A stretch of 64,000 bases of DNA. Source: Bettongia penicillata ogilbyi. Its lineage: Eukaryota > Chordata > Mammalia > Diprotodontia > Potoroidae. Numbering within the stretch: the first letter of the stretch is position 1; each line of letters begins with the position of its first letter. The position numbers and the translations under genes are program-made. The stretch covers positions 315,542-379,541 of the forward strand of contig JAJHZJ010000419.1 in the NCBI GenBank assembly GCA_023548195.1, read 5' to 3'. The notes below the pieces were generated by a model. The model was given only the letters and a program-made list of their open reading frames with translations. It was not told the origin of the DNA and did not search any database. Of the stretch, positions 32,500-44,870 are shown in pieces.

Positions 32500-32620
32500 G
32501 ATTTTTTTTATTATTTTATTTGCTTTTAGTGTTTTACAATCACTTCCATATATCTTAGATTATTCTACCTACTTCTCCCTCCTTCCCCCCATCTCCTTAG
32601 GGAGCACTAATTATTTCAGG
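32500..32620 (-). mobile_element. Possible L1 3' end fragment, antisense
   Basis: A T-rich start (reverse poly(A)) is followed by 'tttacaatcacttccatatatcttag' and C-rich runs, resembling an antisense, 5'-truncated L1 3' end of a different subfamily. Confidence 0.35.
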
Positions 32621-33180
32621 GAACACCGACACCAGGAACTGAGGTGTGTGATAAAACTACATTGGACGATGTTCTAACTTTTTGGAGACTGAGCCAAGAT
32701 GTCAGAGTGAAAGAAGGGACTTCCTTGACTCTCACTAACTTCTCCAAATACTTCCAAAAACGACTCTAAACAAATTCTGAACTGCACAACCCACAAATGA
32801 TGGAGTGAAACAAATTTCCATCCCAAGACAGCCTGGAAGACTGACAGGAAGTGTCAATGTCACAGGAATGGGAGAAGAACACAGTAAAACATGGCCAGTG
32901 CCAACAAAGACTGGAGAGGAGTAGACCTCAAGTGACAGAATCCCTGGCACCTATGGTGTTTTCCATACACCTCAATCCCAAACCACCACGGACTACTTGA
33001 GAGGTCAGTAGGAAAAGCCCGTGGCACCTGTTTGGAGGTACCTAGAAGTATCTCTGAAAACAGCTGCACAAAACCCCTGAAGTTTGGGGTTGTATGCCAC
33101 CCTACCCTCCACCCACCCTGGAAGCAGAGACCTACCTTGACAAAGAGCTCAACAATCAAGTAATTGGATAAGAGAAAACA

Positions 33181-33680
33181 ATGGGGAAAAAATCAGTTAT
33201 AGAATCTTACTTCAGTGACAAGGAAGACCAAAACACATAACGAGAAGAAGGCAACAAAGTAAAACTTCTACATCCAAAGCCTCCAAGAAAATGTGAATTG
33301 GTCACAGGCAAAAGAAGATTTGAAAAAGGATTTTGAAAATCACATAAGAGAAGTAGAGGAAAAATTGGAAAAAGAAGTGAGAGTGATGCAAGAAAATAAT
33401 GAAAAATGAGTCAACAGCTTGCTAAAAGAGACCCAAAAATACTGAAGAAAATAACACCTTAATAAATAGACCAACCCAAATGGCAAAAGAGGTCCAAAAA
33501 TCCAATGAGGAGAAGAATTCCTTAAAAGAAACAAACAAAAAAAACTGGTCAACTAGTAAAGGAAGTCCAAAAATACACTGAAGAAAATAATTCTTTAAAA
33601 TTATAATGGAGTAAATGAAATCTAATGTCTTTATAAGAAATTAAGAAATTGTAAAACAGAACCAAAAAAATGGAAAAATT
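33181..33680 (+). pseudogene. ORF1: L1 ORF1p N-terminal remnant
   Basis: The ATG at 33,181 gives MGKKSVIESYFSDKEDQNT, then an early TAA at 33,238. Downstream, other frames retain coiled-coil repeats ('gaagtagaggaaaaattggaaaaaga'). The VIESYF segment aligns with the conserved N-terminal motif. Confidence 0.8.
33190..33213 (+). other. PIP-box-like motif codons in ORF1 N-terminus (mini-element)
   Basis: The codons read K-S-V-I-E-S-Y-F. Confidence 0.5.
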
Positions 33681-33989
33681 GCATACAACTGGAAAATAAT
33701 ACATAGAGGAAATGGGGTATAGACATATATCTTGTCCTACAAGAAAATAGAGGGGATTGGGATAAGAGAAGAGGAGGGGGTTGTGATAGAAGGGACTATA
33801 TATTATGGGAAGGGGTAATTACAATGCAGGCTATCTTGTCATGGGGGAGAGGAGAGATAGGGAAAAATCTGGAAGTACAAATCTCATAGAAGTGAACTCT
33901 GAAAACTAAAAACAAATTAATTCATTAAAAAAAAGATTCTCCCTGTGGCCTTCCCCTCTTCTTGCCTCTTTTTCTTTTCTGTTATGTCC

Positions 33990-34112
33990 CCCACCCCCAT
34001 ATGAAATTGTAAGCTTCTTGAGCCATCAGACTGTCTTTTTATGTTGTATCCTTAGTCCTTAATGCAGAATGTGGAACATAGTAGGTCCTTAATAAATTCT
34101 TCTTAGATATTA
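33990..34112 (+). mobile_element. L2 3' end fragment
   Basis: 'aattgtaagcttcttgagccatcagactgtctttt' and 'acatagtaggtccttaataaattctt' are diagnostic of the L2 LINE terminus. Confidence 0.8.
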
Positions 34113-34133
34113 TGTTCCACTGGAGAAGGGGTA

Positions 34134-34138
<5 letters not shown>

Positions 34139-34182
<44 letters not shown>
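34139..34182. repeat. (AC)n microsatellite
   Basis: 22 AC units. Confidence 0.98.
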
Positions 34183-34187
<5 letters not shown>

Positions 34188-35814
34188 TTTTGCTATAGCT
34201 TTAAAGTAGCAAAAAAATTACCTCATCATTAAGTTGTTAAATAGAATTGGAATTCAAGGGACCTCTAAAAATGGGAAAACACCATTTGTGGGAACTGGTG
34301 ACCTTCAGGTAGTGGGGGAAGAGTAGTCGCTCTTAAACCTAAGGAAAACATGTTTGTCCTAAATAACCATACATCTTTTCAAGGGTGTTTTTTTACTGCT
34401 GTTGTTGTATTCTCCCCACCCCCACCACCCCCAGAGTCTGGAAAAAGATTTCCTTAAATTGCCTTAAAACCATTATAACCTGATTAAAACTATTAAAGCT
34501 GAAATATTACTTCTCAATATTTTAAATTTTACTAAAAATGAACTTTTTAGTCTGATTTCACACCTTTTATGCTTGCATTTGGTTTTTTTAAGGTTTTAGT
34601 CAAATAATAAATATGTGTATGTAAACTGTGGTTCAGAGGTATAGTTTTAAGTTCACATGAATGCTGTTCAGACTCATAGATTTCTCAGAAAAAGTCACTG
34701 TCTCATTTTATACGCATTCAGGGAAATGCCAAGAATGTATGAATTTGATTTATCTCTTGCTATTTACTATGAATGTGATTTTCTCCAAAGTAGACAATAA
34801 TAATTTAACACATATTAATTTTTTTATTTATTTTTAACACAGTTTATAACAGATAAAGCAATTCCAACTTTTGGTCAGGTGATACAACTTTTTAAAACAT
34901 TTTCAATATGGACCACAAAATAATTTTTTTAAACATAAGTCAACTGTGACACAGATAATATTTATGTTGCTAACTTCACAATCTCTTGATCTAATTGTCT
35001 CCACCGTATTACTAAGAATAAAAGGACCCCACCTTAATGTTATTGGTCTAAAGTCCTATGCCTAATAGCTTAATTTTATACAGCCTCGGATGTTCCTCTA
35101 CCCATAATCTATAATTGAATAGATCTGGCATTAAGCTTTCTAAATCTTTTGACTATAGGAAATTGCCACCAAGAGTGGGGACATTGCATGAAAACAATAT
35201 CTCCCCAACTTCATGTCTATTCCAGGCAGGAGTAGATTGTCCACTTGCATTCAGTCCAGCTTAAAGTCTACCAGGTGTCAGTGGGGAAATTGAGTCAGGA
35301 GAATCTCACCTTAGCCCATGCTGAACAGCCACTCTCCTACCCTTCCCTTGAGATCACCTATTCAGTTCATACCAGCGTCTCATGAGCATACTAGCATCAT
35401 GTAATAGAGGCTCGGATAGCCTTTCTTGCTTCCCATACCTGGAGTTAGACTCAGAAGAACAGTCACTCAGTAGTCCCATAGCATCTAAAAATGGCAAGTT
35501 CCTATAACCAGGTTTAAAATATGATTATAGTTTCACTTTGGCTAAGGAACATCTTTTAGGCAAGTCTTAACTGGCTTTCATAAATTTCTATACATGTTCT
35601 AGTACATGATTAAATGGCAATCATAAAATCAAATTTACCATTAAAACCTTGACTTTTCCATCAGTGCCAAATTTTATCAGAGGTTACCTTCCTCTTGGAA
35701 AGTTAGACTGAAATTCTTTTCTCCAAACTAAAGATGACATTGATTTATTCTCAGTAAATGATTCAGTCTATTGTTTTAATACTAATTTCTTTTACCTCAC
35801 TTTGCAACATGACC
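34183..35814. other. Unassigned DNA
   Basis: No gene. The less AT-rich part (35,150-35,520) might be an old retroelement, but nothing specific is recognised. Confidence 0.4.
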
Positions 35815-36560
35815 AATTTATCTCCCCATCACCCTCCTCCCCTCACTTCCTAATACCTTGCATTCTGGTTGCTCCTTCCCTCAATGTACCCTACCCTCCA
35901 TCACACCCCACCCCTCTCCTATCCCCATCTTCTCTCTTTTCTTGCAGGACAAGATAAATTTCCATACCCTATCCCTGTAATTTTTATTTCCTGTTTACAT
36001 GCAATAAAAATTCTCAACATTCATTTCTAATACTTTGAATTCCAACTTTTCTCCCTCCTCCCCTCCCTCCCCAGCCCCACTAAAAAGGGAAGCAATTCAA
36101 TACAGACTAAGCATGTGTTGTTTTGCAAAAAACTCCCATAGTAATCATGTTGTGTAGTACTAATTATATTGCCCTCAGACCTGCCCAATGCCCTTTATTT
36201 TCCCCCTACAATTGACCTTGTCCCTTCTTGAAAGTGTTTATTTTCAGTGACTCCTTTCTCCCATTTGCCCTCCCTTCTAACATTCCCTTTGCTTCACTTA
36301 CTGCCTCCTCTCCTGCTTTCCTGTGGTGTGATATAAATTTTCATATCAAATTTAGTGAGCATGTTATTCCTTCCTTCATCCACATGTGCGAAGAGTGGCT
36401 TTATCCCACCCCCTCTGCCTCCCCTTCTCCCTTATCTCCTCTATTGTATAAGATTTTTCTTATCTCTTTTATGAGTTATAGGCTGCCCCATTTCATTACT
36501 CCCTTTCTCTTCCTGGAATTTTCCTCCTTCACCCCTTAATTTTTATTTTATTTTATTTAT

Positions 36561-36579
36561 TGTGTGTGTGTGTGTGTGT
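36561..36579. repeat. (TG)n microsatellite in L1 3'UTR
   Basis: A short TG run plus TG/TA-rich sequence to about 36,650, at the conserved seeding position. Confidence 0.85.
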
Positions 36580-36799
36580 AAATAGCATCTCTTATGATAT
36601 AACACACCCTGTACTCTCTCTCTATGTGTATGTGTGTGAGTGTGTACGTACAATCTCTCCAACTACCTAAATGCTGAAAAAAGATTCAAGAGTTAAAAAT
36701 ATTTTCTTTCCATGCAGTAATGTAAACAGTTCAGCTTTAGAGAATCTTTTATGATTTTTCTTTTTCTTTTTTTTTCCCTGTTTACCTTTTTATGCTTCT

Positions 36800-37813
36800 C
36801 TTGATTCTTACTTTGGGAAATCAAATTTTTGAATACAAATCCAATCTTTTCCTCAACATGAAATCTTCAAATTTGTCTCTATCACTGAAGGTCCATTTCT
36901 TCCCTTAAAGTATTATATTCAGATATGCTAGGTAGGTGATTCTTGGCTTCAATTTCAATTCCTTTGACTTCTGAAATATCCTACTCTAAGCCCTTCGATC
37001 TCTTAATGTTGAAGCTACCAGATCCTGTGTTATCCTGATTGTATTTGAATAGTACTCAAATTATTTCTTTCTAGCTGCTTGCAGTATTTTCTCCCTGATC
37101 GGAGAACTCTGAAATTTGGCCACAATATTCCTAGGAGTATTTCTGTTCGGGTTTCTTTCAGGGTGTGAGTGATGAATTTTTTCAATATCCATTTTGCCCT
37201 CTGATTCTATAACATCAGGGTAGTTTTCCTTGATAATTTCATGGAAGATAGTGTCTAGGCTCTTTTTTTGATCATTTTCAAGTAGTCCAATAATTTTTCA
37301 ATTATTTCTCCTGGATCTCTTTTCCAGGTCAGTTGCTTTTCCAATGAGTTCTTTCACCTCATCTTTTATTTTATTTTTTTAAAATTTTTGGTTTTGTTTA
37401 CTAACTTCTTGGTTTAACTCATAGTCATTCTTTTCCCTGGACTCAATTCTCTCTTTCAATGAATTATTTTGTTCAGTGAGCTTTTGAACCTTCTCCTCCA
37501 TTTGGCTAATTCTGCTTTTTAAAACCTCCTTCTCCGTGTTGGCTTTTTGGACCTCTTTTTTCCAATTGAGTTGTCTTTTTATAAAACTGTTGTTTTCCTC
37601 AGTGTATTTTTGGTTCTCCTTTGGTAAGCTGCTAACTTGATTTTTAAGGTCTTCTATTTCCTGATCCAAGTTTAAGGCCCCTTTGGAGGGAAGGCCCTTG
37701 ACTTCCTCTGGCAGTATGCCTTGTTCTTCCTCATCTGAAGGGATGGGGGGAGACACCTGTTCCCCAAGAAAATAACTTTCTATGGTCTTATTTTTCCCCC
37801 CTTTTCTGGGCAT
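36800..37813 (-). pseudogene. ORF1: L1 ORF1p with variant N-terminal half
   Basis: A clean 144-codon frame (37,813-37,382) starts MPRKGGKNKTIESYFLGEQ. It continues with an acidic/proline linker (SDEEEQGILPEE) unlike the young copies, then heptads (LDQEIEDLKNQVSSL; EEKVQKLTEQNNSLKERIE). A stop follows. The RRM and CTD persist downstream with stops and shifts ('ctcctggatctcttttcc' region; 'tcctaggagtatttc' region; ITQDLVASTLRDRRA equivalents near 37,000). The motif and coiled coil are kept while the linker is replaced. Confidence 0.87.
37769..37792 (-). other. PIP-box-like motif codons in ORF1 N-terminus (36-38 kb copy)
   Basis: The codons read N-K-T-I-E-S-Y-F. Confidence 0.58.
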
Positions 37814-38487
37814 TTCCCCAGCCGGTTACTTGACCTCTCAGTTTCCTCTCCACACCCATCTTGCCTCCGGTTCTGCCCAGCTAGTGCTTAGGGGCTGAGG
37901 TTCAAATGCTGCTTCCCAGCCTCAGGGCTTTCGGCAGGGGCGGGGCTGCTACTAAGTGTGAGATTAAGTTCAGGTGCTCAGATGGGGCAGGGCCCCCACA
38001 CGGGTCTCAGTTCCCTCAGGGGGTGTACCTGGAGATCTTCATTAATGGATCTGAGCTCCTGTCTGCTTTGGGAGCCCCTGTCTGTTGCTGCCTCTGCTGC
38101 TGCCTCCTGAGGGGGCCTGAGTCATGTGGACACCCTGCTCCCCTCTTGGTGAGCTGGAAAGACCCTCTCACTGACCTTTGGCACCTGTGGGTAGAAGGAC
38201 CTAATCTGCTGCTGGAGATTCTGTCCCTGAAGCCTGCTTAGATCTGTTCCTTTTGGTGCTACTCAGACAAGGCAGGGCTGGGCTCTGCACCGGGTGCGGT
38301 GCACTACAGGCCATTGGTATCGGTTTTTCAGGTCTCTCTGGAATAGAAATCTCCTCCACTCTGTTGTTCTGTGGCTTCTGCTGCTCCAGAATTTGCTGGG
38401 AATTCTTCTTTACAGATATTTTATGGGCTATGGGTTAGGAGCTAGCATATGTGTGTCTTTCTACTCCACCATATTGTCTCCTACCCC

Positions 38488-39445
38488 ATAAAAATAATTT
38501 TTTAAAGTACATAAAGAACAGAAAGTGCAGTCATTTGGAATCTTCTTTAGCAAGGGAATAATAGCCCACATGCTATGAGCTGCTGAAGTTTGGTCACTAT
38601 ACCCACCAAACTCATGGAATCAATTAAGTAAATCTGTCCTCAAGAAATGTTACTATGCATCCTGTGGTCAGTTCTGTGTCTTTTCTTCTTGTCTTGTTCT
38701 CTTCTTTCTTGGGTCTGTGAACTTTCTGTCTCCTTTTATTTCTTAGCTTTCTGGACATTTGGGTTGTAAGGAGGGAGACAAGAAATCTCCCCTCAACCCA
38801 CTGGGAGAGGTGCAAGGGGAAAAGTGAAAGACAAAGGAGAATCTCCTCTAAAGACCTGGGTTCTTATTACTGTCACATATGTAGCCTGCCAAGGGTCACA
38901 GACACAAACCTCATCGATTTTGTCTAGAACTATTAAACTAGTTTTTTTCAGGTCACTAGGAATATAGTAAATCTTTAGCTAACATCAAAGGCAAGCTGAC
39001 TTCCAATTTTCATCAAATAAACCTTATTCACACTCTATAAAGGGACATCTAGGAATTCAGATTATACTCATCTTTGTTCTTCATTTGACACATTAATGAA
39101 TAATTTTCTCTTCTTGGCTCCTTTTGTAATTTATTTAATTGGAAGAGGAAACAATATATGAACATCAGACTTTGCAACCTTTGAATCTCTATAAATTTCA
39201 GTTGTGTTTATTGTTTCCTTTTTAAAATTCTTAAAAAAAAACTAAGAACAAATATTAAATACTGAGGAGAGGTTGTTGTAATAGAAGAAGACAGAAGAAA
39301 ATCATCAAAAAATTATCCTTACACATACACCAGATATATTCACAAATGAATTCCTTCATAACCTCCAAAAGCAAATAATTACTGTCTTTTAATGGGGAAA
39401 AACTGTAAGACTGAATAGAGCATTGAATAAGTGTTGAAAATACCA
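38488..39445. other. Unassigned DNA
   Basis: Short minus-strand frames at 38,624-38,815 and 39,255-39,446 have no recognisable domain. Confidence 0.4.
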
Positions 39446-39449
39446 TTTT

Positions 39450-40620
39450 ATGGCAGTTACAGCAGTGTTTTAAAACCTAACAAGGAAATACTAAAAAAAT
39501 GTATTCCATTTTTTCAACATATATAGATAAAAATACAGTGTCAGATAATATAGTGATTGATTAAAATAACACTACATCATTGTTACTAAAAGTTCATACC
39601 AGGTGTGTAGTTATCATTAAAAACAATGGAAAAAATTTGCAATATATAACCAAAACTTAAAAATTAGCCTTGAATATATGAACATGTGAATAAAAATCAC
39701 TAAATAGAATCCAGCATTCATTCATGATTTAAAATACTAAAAATAAGCTCATGCAGGTGTTAATTAAAACATAACAAAAACTCTATTTTAAACCAAGAGT
39801 TTAAATAATACACAGTGGAATAAGATTAGAAGTATTCCAACCAAAACAGATGCAAAACAAGAATGCTTACTTTCACCAAAACTGTATTTGAAGTAGTAAT
39901 GGAAATTTTAGAAGCTCCACTAAGGCTAAAAGATACTAGCAAATTGGAATTTGAAATGAAGAGGACAAAATACTGCAATTTGGTTACTGCAAGCAAAAAA
40001 TAAAAAAAAAGAAGGAAAGAAGGAAGGAAGGAAGGAAGGAAGGAAGGAAGGAAGGAAGGAAGGAAGGAAGGAAGGAAGGAAGGAAGGAAGGAAGGAAGGA
40101 AGGAAGGAAGGAAGGAAGAGGAGAGAGAGAGAGAGGGAGGGAGGGAACAAAATGTCTTATTCAGGAAGGCTGCAAAATTTGAGATATGAGAAAACTAATT
40201 AGCATGCTTATTTCCTAGCAATAAAGATCCAGAATAAATATGAAAAGAAAAGCCATTAATAGTTACAATCATCAAATATTGCAGAATTAGTCTACCAGTG
40301 AATATTCTTGATGCATAACAGACAAAATAATGGAATAAATAAGTCATTGTAATGAATTCTAATGTTTGTAGATAAGTTGGATTAGCATGGTAAAAATTAT
40401 AATTTCTCAAATTAATTTACAAAGTTAATGTAATAATAATCAAAATATCAAGAGGTCTTTTTATCTATATGAATGAAGGCATAATGAAATTTTTATGAAT
40501 AAACAAGCAAGAACAGGAAGGGACATGCTGAAAATAAAGATTGTTAAAGTTGTCATAGTACTGGATTTAAAAATATAATCAATTTTCTATATTGTAGTGG
40601 GCAAAAATGTTTTAAATAGA
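39450..40620 (+). mobile_element. Ancient L1 ORF2 fragment
   Basis: 'acaagaatgcttactttcaccaaaactgtatttgaagtagtaatggaaatttt' (39,858-39,908) follows the L1 reverse-transcriptase 'GCPLSPLLFNIVLE' region. 'agcatggtaaaaattataatttctcaaattaatttacaaagttaatg' (40,383-40,430) follows the downstream L1 block. The fragment is far more diverged than any other L1 here and is split by a GGAA microsatellite. Confidence 0.6.
40016..40119. repeat. (GGAA)n microsatellite
   Basis: About 25 GGAA units inside the ancient L1, followed by (GA)n and (GGGA)n. Confidence 0.98.
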
Positions 40621-40856
40621 AAAATAGGTCAAACAGAATTTTTAAAAGGTACTTTACTTGTTATAAAGTATGTCTGCATCTATTCCTATAGACTATTTAT
40701 ATATGGGTACGTAGATCTAAATCTATATCCGTGTGTCTAAATAGACATAGAATTAGATCTATATGTAGAGATCTGTATGTCTGTATCTAGGAAGATATAG
40801 ATTTATATGGATCTTTCTAGTTATACAAAGAAATAAAGATAGCTAGATAGATAGAG

Positions 40857-41085
40857 GGAGGGAGCTAAGTGGTGCAATGGATAAAGTGACTGGCCCTGTG
40901 TCAGTCAGACTAACGTTCTTGAGTTCACAGATGTCCACAGACACTTACTACCTGTGAGTGATCCCTTAACCATGTTTGCCTCAATTTCCTCATCTATTAC
41001 ATAAGCTGAAGAAGAAAATGGCAGACCATTCTAGTATGTTTGCCAAGAAAATCCCAAATGGGATCACAAAGAGTTTGACATGAGT
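40857..41085 (+). mobile_element. tRNA-derived marsupial SINE
   Basis: 'gggagctaagtggtgcaatggataaag' is the tRNA-like head, with 'ttgagttcaca' at the B-box position. The body has 'cctcaatttcctcatct', then 'gaagaaaatggcagaccattctagtatgtttgccaagaaaatcccaaatggg' and 'agtttgacatgagtgaaa', all diagnostic of a common marsupial SINE. Confidence 0.85.
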
Positions 41086-43189
41086 GAAAATTTTTGAACT
41101 ATGAGAGAGAGAAAGAGAGAAACTTATGTATAATATAGATTATTTATAGATGGTTTAAAATAGATTTTAATTGTGTTTTAAAAGTCTGTCCTTTTTAATA
41201 TATATATAAAACATATATTTTAATAATGAATATTGGATTTTACATCATGATTTTTATTCATATATTCACATAACCAATTTTTTAAAAAAATTTATCATAT
41301 GTTGCAAAATGTTGATCATTTGCAATTATGATAAAGATGTCTCATGTCATGTTATATATGCTATATGTTATATCATAAAATTAGAACTTTTTTATGTTAT
41401 ATATATGCGTATTTATATATAATTGGGGAAAATTGGGTAGCAATTTGGTGAGAAGTATATTTATACTTTTAATATGCCGTGTGCCCCAATGATTTTCAAC
41501 TGAATAATAACGAAAATGGAATAATATGCTTATTTCAATTGTGAATGGAAGATAAGTTTTCTTTTATTTGGCAAATAGGACCTATTAAGCAGAAGATGGG
41601 TATTTTTGATAATATAAATTTAAAAAATAATTTTTTTCAAGTATATGCCATTCTTTAAAATTAATTACTTCATATTGGTTGATGAAAATAACTTCAAAGC
41701 CTCTTTAATATACATTTTAACATGATTTTCTGTTGTAAGCTAGAAAGTACTTGTATTCATGGGTGTATTTTTAAATGATTTATTAATTTGGTTATCAAGT
41801 TAACATCATCATTCTAACTTTGTTCACTGAATTGTTTTTTACACAGACTCAGCTGCCATTTTAAGTGCCTTGATAAATTTTAATTAAAACTATGTTCAAA
41901 TTAACTCAATACCATGCTGAATTAATCACTTGAGATGTTGGGGCATTCCAAAATATCATAAGGGCAGCCTTTCCTGGGATGATTTGCCACTTCTAAAATC
42001 GCTGATTAGTAAAAAAAAAGGTAGAAATATATGCAAAAAACATGTTGAGTAGAATCAGGGTCTCATTTGCTCAAACTTTCAAATTTTTATAACATTATTT
42101 TGAATTTCATTCTTCTGGTCCAGCCAAGCTCTATGAAAATGATTTGGATGATTCTTAAAATCAGATTGTTGGAAGCTTTACTTTTATGCTAGTTATTTCA
42201 TATACTGACACCTGTTGAATTAATTTTGTGCAATATTTTCCTGTTTGTTCATTATTTATAGGGGGTAAATATGCAAAAAGATGTTGCTCACTTGAGAGAA
42301 TATTATTGTGATATATTAGTTTTCACATTCTGGCGACATGCCTTAATAAAGTTAATGTTCATAAAATCCTTCACAACATACTGTGAAATTTGAAATGATA
42401 CTCATACATTGCCCTATCAGCCCTGGTACTCCAGTATTAATGAAATCCACAAATAACTATTTTATAAGAAGGCTATCTTCATAATAGCTATCAAAAGAAA
42501 TAACTCACTATAAAGTTTCATGTTGCATCAAATTTCAAATGGGCACTATATTCCCCAAAGCTTCTTCAAATCTGTGACAAATGGATGAATAACAGAAAAG
42601 ATTTTGAGTCTTATACCCTAGATATTCAATCTAATTTATCAAATCGAACACAACTGCTTCTACAATATGTTTCTGGAGAATGGTAGAATTAATTGCACTA
42701 CAAGTTCAGCATTCTATTACCTTTTTGAATGTCTCACTTCAGGGCAGGCAAACTATCATCTCTATCTCCACAGTATCCAAGCAAAGGAAGAGATGCATCG
42801 TGGTAAAGAGGATAGAACTATAAAAGAAGAAATATTAACCTCAGATCAAACTCTATCAGTCCCATGGCTATCACAAAAATATAGACTTAATTGCACTAGG
42901 AGAAACTCAGCATTCCATTACTTTTCTCTGGAGAATTATAAGCAGTCAGTCTTTTCCACATGAAACCTTGACACTTTCTAGATCTAAAAGCCTAGTCTCA
43001 TAATCACCCAGTCTATGGAACAGCTGAAGTAAAGTAAGTGTATCTGGGGCTTGGGAATGCAGTGAGAGAAAAATGTGTTGATGACCTTCTCTCCTTAGCC
43101 TCAGAAGAAAGAACTGAAAACAATTATTGGAAGTTGAAAAATCTTCTAGTAATTAAAGCTATAAAAAAATGAACTTGGCTGCCACAATT
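41086..43189. other. Unassigned AT-rich DNA
   Basis: One 98-codon frame (42,667-42,963) was inspected. It has an internal repeated phrase (INCTTSSAFYYL / LNCTRRNSAFHYF) but no known domain. Confidence 0.4.
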
Positions 43190-44870
43190 CAAGTCAACAA
43201 GTATTTGTCAAGTACTGTGAAAGGCACCCTGTGATGTATGTGCATTAAAACAATAATAATCATATAGGATTTGTCTTCAAAAATTCCATATGGCCTATAT
43301 GGAGTGAGAAAATGTACAATATGTATAGAGATAAGAAAATATGGAAACACAAAATGTAGATGAAATACAAAATATATAATTCAATAAAATACAAAAAAAA
43401 GGAGAAAATAGGACTGGAATAAATAGTAGAATCATAAAAGACCTCTTGCAAGACCTAACATTTCAACAGATCCTGGAAAAAATCTAAGATTTCCAAAGGA
43501 CGGAAATTAAGAAGAATGTTTCAGTCATAGAGAGCCAGTGGGGTAGAAATGCTGCAAAGGCATTGAAGGAAATGAAACATGGTGAACCGGAAACAACAGA
43601 TAGTGTAATGGGCCACTTTAGCTAGAAAACACAGTACATGAGGAAAACAAAATTTGCAATCAGTCTAGAAAGTCAACATGAGTTGAATGATGTGAGGCAA
43701 TGAATTTCAAATGGAAGAATTGAACTGTAGCCTATAAACAAAGGTAAACTTATTGAACAGGGGAATGACATGATCAGTCCTGTTCTTTAGGAAAATCAAT
43801 CTGGTATCATTGTGCAAAAATTCCCCTGGAATTCAAGGGAACTATTTATAGATTTCAAGGGGTCCATGCACTTGGATAGGATAAAGATAATACCTGTTTT
43901 CTTCTGTGGTTTTTCGTTTTGTTTTGCTAATCTCTGAGACCTAGCATTTCCTTTATTTATTGAAAAAAATACATATATATGCATATATATGTATATACAC
44001 TCTAAAAAAATCTATCCATGGGCCTCACTAGGCTCTCAAAAGGACCCATGAAATACACAGAAAGAAAATTAGCCCTGAAGTGGCAAGAGTGTTGGAGAGA
44101 ATAAGTGCTGGTGTCTGGGAGTTCAATTAGGAAGCTATTTCAGTCATCCAGACAAGAGATAATGAAGGCATATATTAATGTGGTTGTGGTGTGAGTGCAG
44201 AAAGGGAATCAGATGCAAGAGATGAGGAGAAAGACTCAACAAGACTGGGAAACTAGTTGGATATGACCATAAATGGTAATGAAGAGTTGGGATTGACTAC
44301 TAGACTGCAAAGTTAGGCAATTAGAAGAATAGTGATGTGGTTTTACACAATAGGGAAATTCAAAGGATTGATAAACTTCAACAGGCTGGGGGAGATCATG
44401 AATTTTCATTTGGGCATGTTTGAGATGTCAAAGGGACATTCAGGTAGAAATGTTCAAAAGGAAGAAGGAAATAGAAGAGATAGATGAGGGTCCAGATACG
44501 TAGCTTCCAAAATAATCTGTGTATGGGTGACAGTTGACCTCAAGGGAGTTTATTAAATCAACCAGAGAATGAGTCTGAAATGAGTGATGTAAAGGTACAC
44601 ATAGGAAGACCTAGGAAGAAAATCTTGCAAAGAAAAACAAATGCTAAGATGTTTTAGTCAGACTAATAGCAAGAGAAATGTCATGAAAACTCTAGTAAGA
44701 AAGGATCTTTAGAAGGAAGGAGGGGTCAGCAGTGTTGAATGTTACAGAGAGAAGGAAAAGAACAACACCAGAGGGATCAGAGATAAAAGTAGCATCAGCA
44801 ACCCTGTTTAGAGTTCTGGGGGATAGAAAGTGAGATATCAAGATTTCCCATCTCCCTTAATTCTAGTGCC
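43190..44870 (-). mobile_element. L2 LINE, 3' half, antisense
   Basis: The 3' end comes first: 'caacaagtatttgtcaagtactgtgaaaggcacc'. Then 'gaatgtttcagtcatagagagccagtgg', 'gggaatgacatgatcagtcctgttctttaggaaaatca', 'ctatttcagtcatccagacaagagataatgaaggc' and 'ttgagatgtcaaagggacattcaggtagaaatg' appear in the order expected of antisense L2. At about 1.7 kb it is the longest L2 piece here. Confidence 0.72.

Larger units (their letters stand above)
22350..32500 (+). mobile_element. Older full-length L1 with ORF1 and ORF2, interrupted twice
   Basis: In order: 5' leader starting GAGGGACAGAGCCAAGATTG (22,351), second 5'UTR module from about 22,795, ORF1 (23,444-24,535), inter-ORF region carrying an RTE fragment (24,905-25,235), ORF2 start (about 25,440-25,755), an inserted young element (25,756-28,702), ORF2 continuation (28,718 to about 32,180), and 3'UTR to about 32,500. 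Without insertions it is about 7 kb, typical of a complete mammalian L1. All frames are broken. The 3' boundary is approximate. Confidence 0.88.
32681..33934 (+). mobile_element. Internally deleted L1-derived mini-element
   Basis: The 5'UTR starts GAGACTGAGCCAAGATG near 32,685. ORF1 opens at 33,181, but the element jumps near 33,680 from the coiled coil straight to 3'UTR-like sequence, ending in an A-run at 33,927-33,934. The RRM, the CTD and most of the 3'UTR are missing. At about 1.25 kb with both natural ends, it is either a deletion derivative or a very short non-autonomous form. Confidence 0.7.
35815..38487 (-). mobile_element. Old ORF1-only L1 (HAL1-like) with divergent ORF1 N-terminus
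   Basis: The minus-strand 5' end near 38,487 reads 'gtaggagacaatatggtggagtag'. The 5'UTR runs to 37,814, ORF1 to about 36,800, and a purine-rich 3'UTR with a TG tract to about 35,815, lacking the tail. There is no ORF2. It is an independent older member of the family. Confidence 0.82.

Noticed and set aside
42667..42963. 98-codon frame with a repeated phrase
   Set aside because: No recognisable domain, splice context or family; likely chance in AT-rich DNA.
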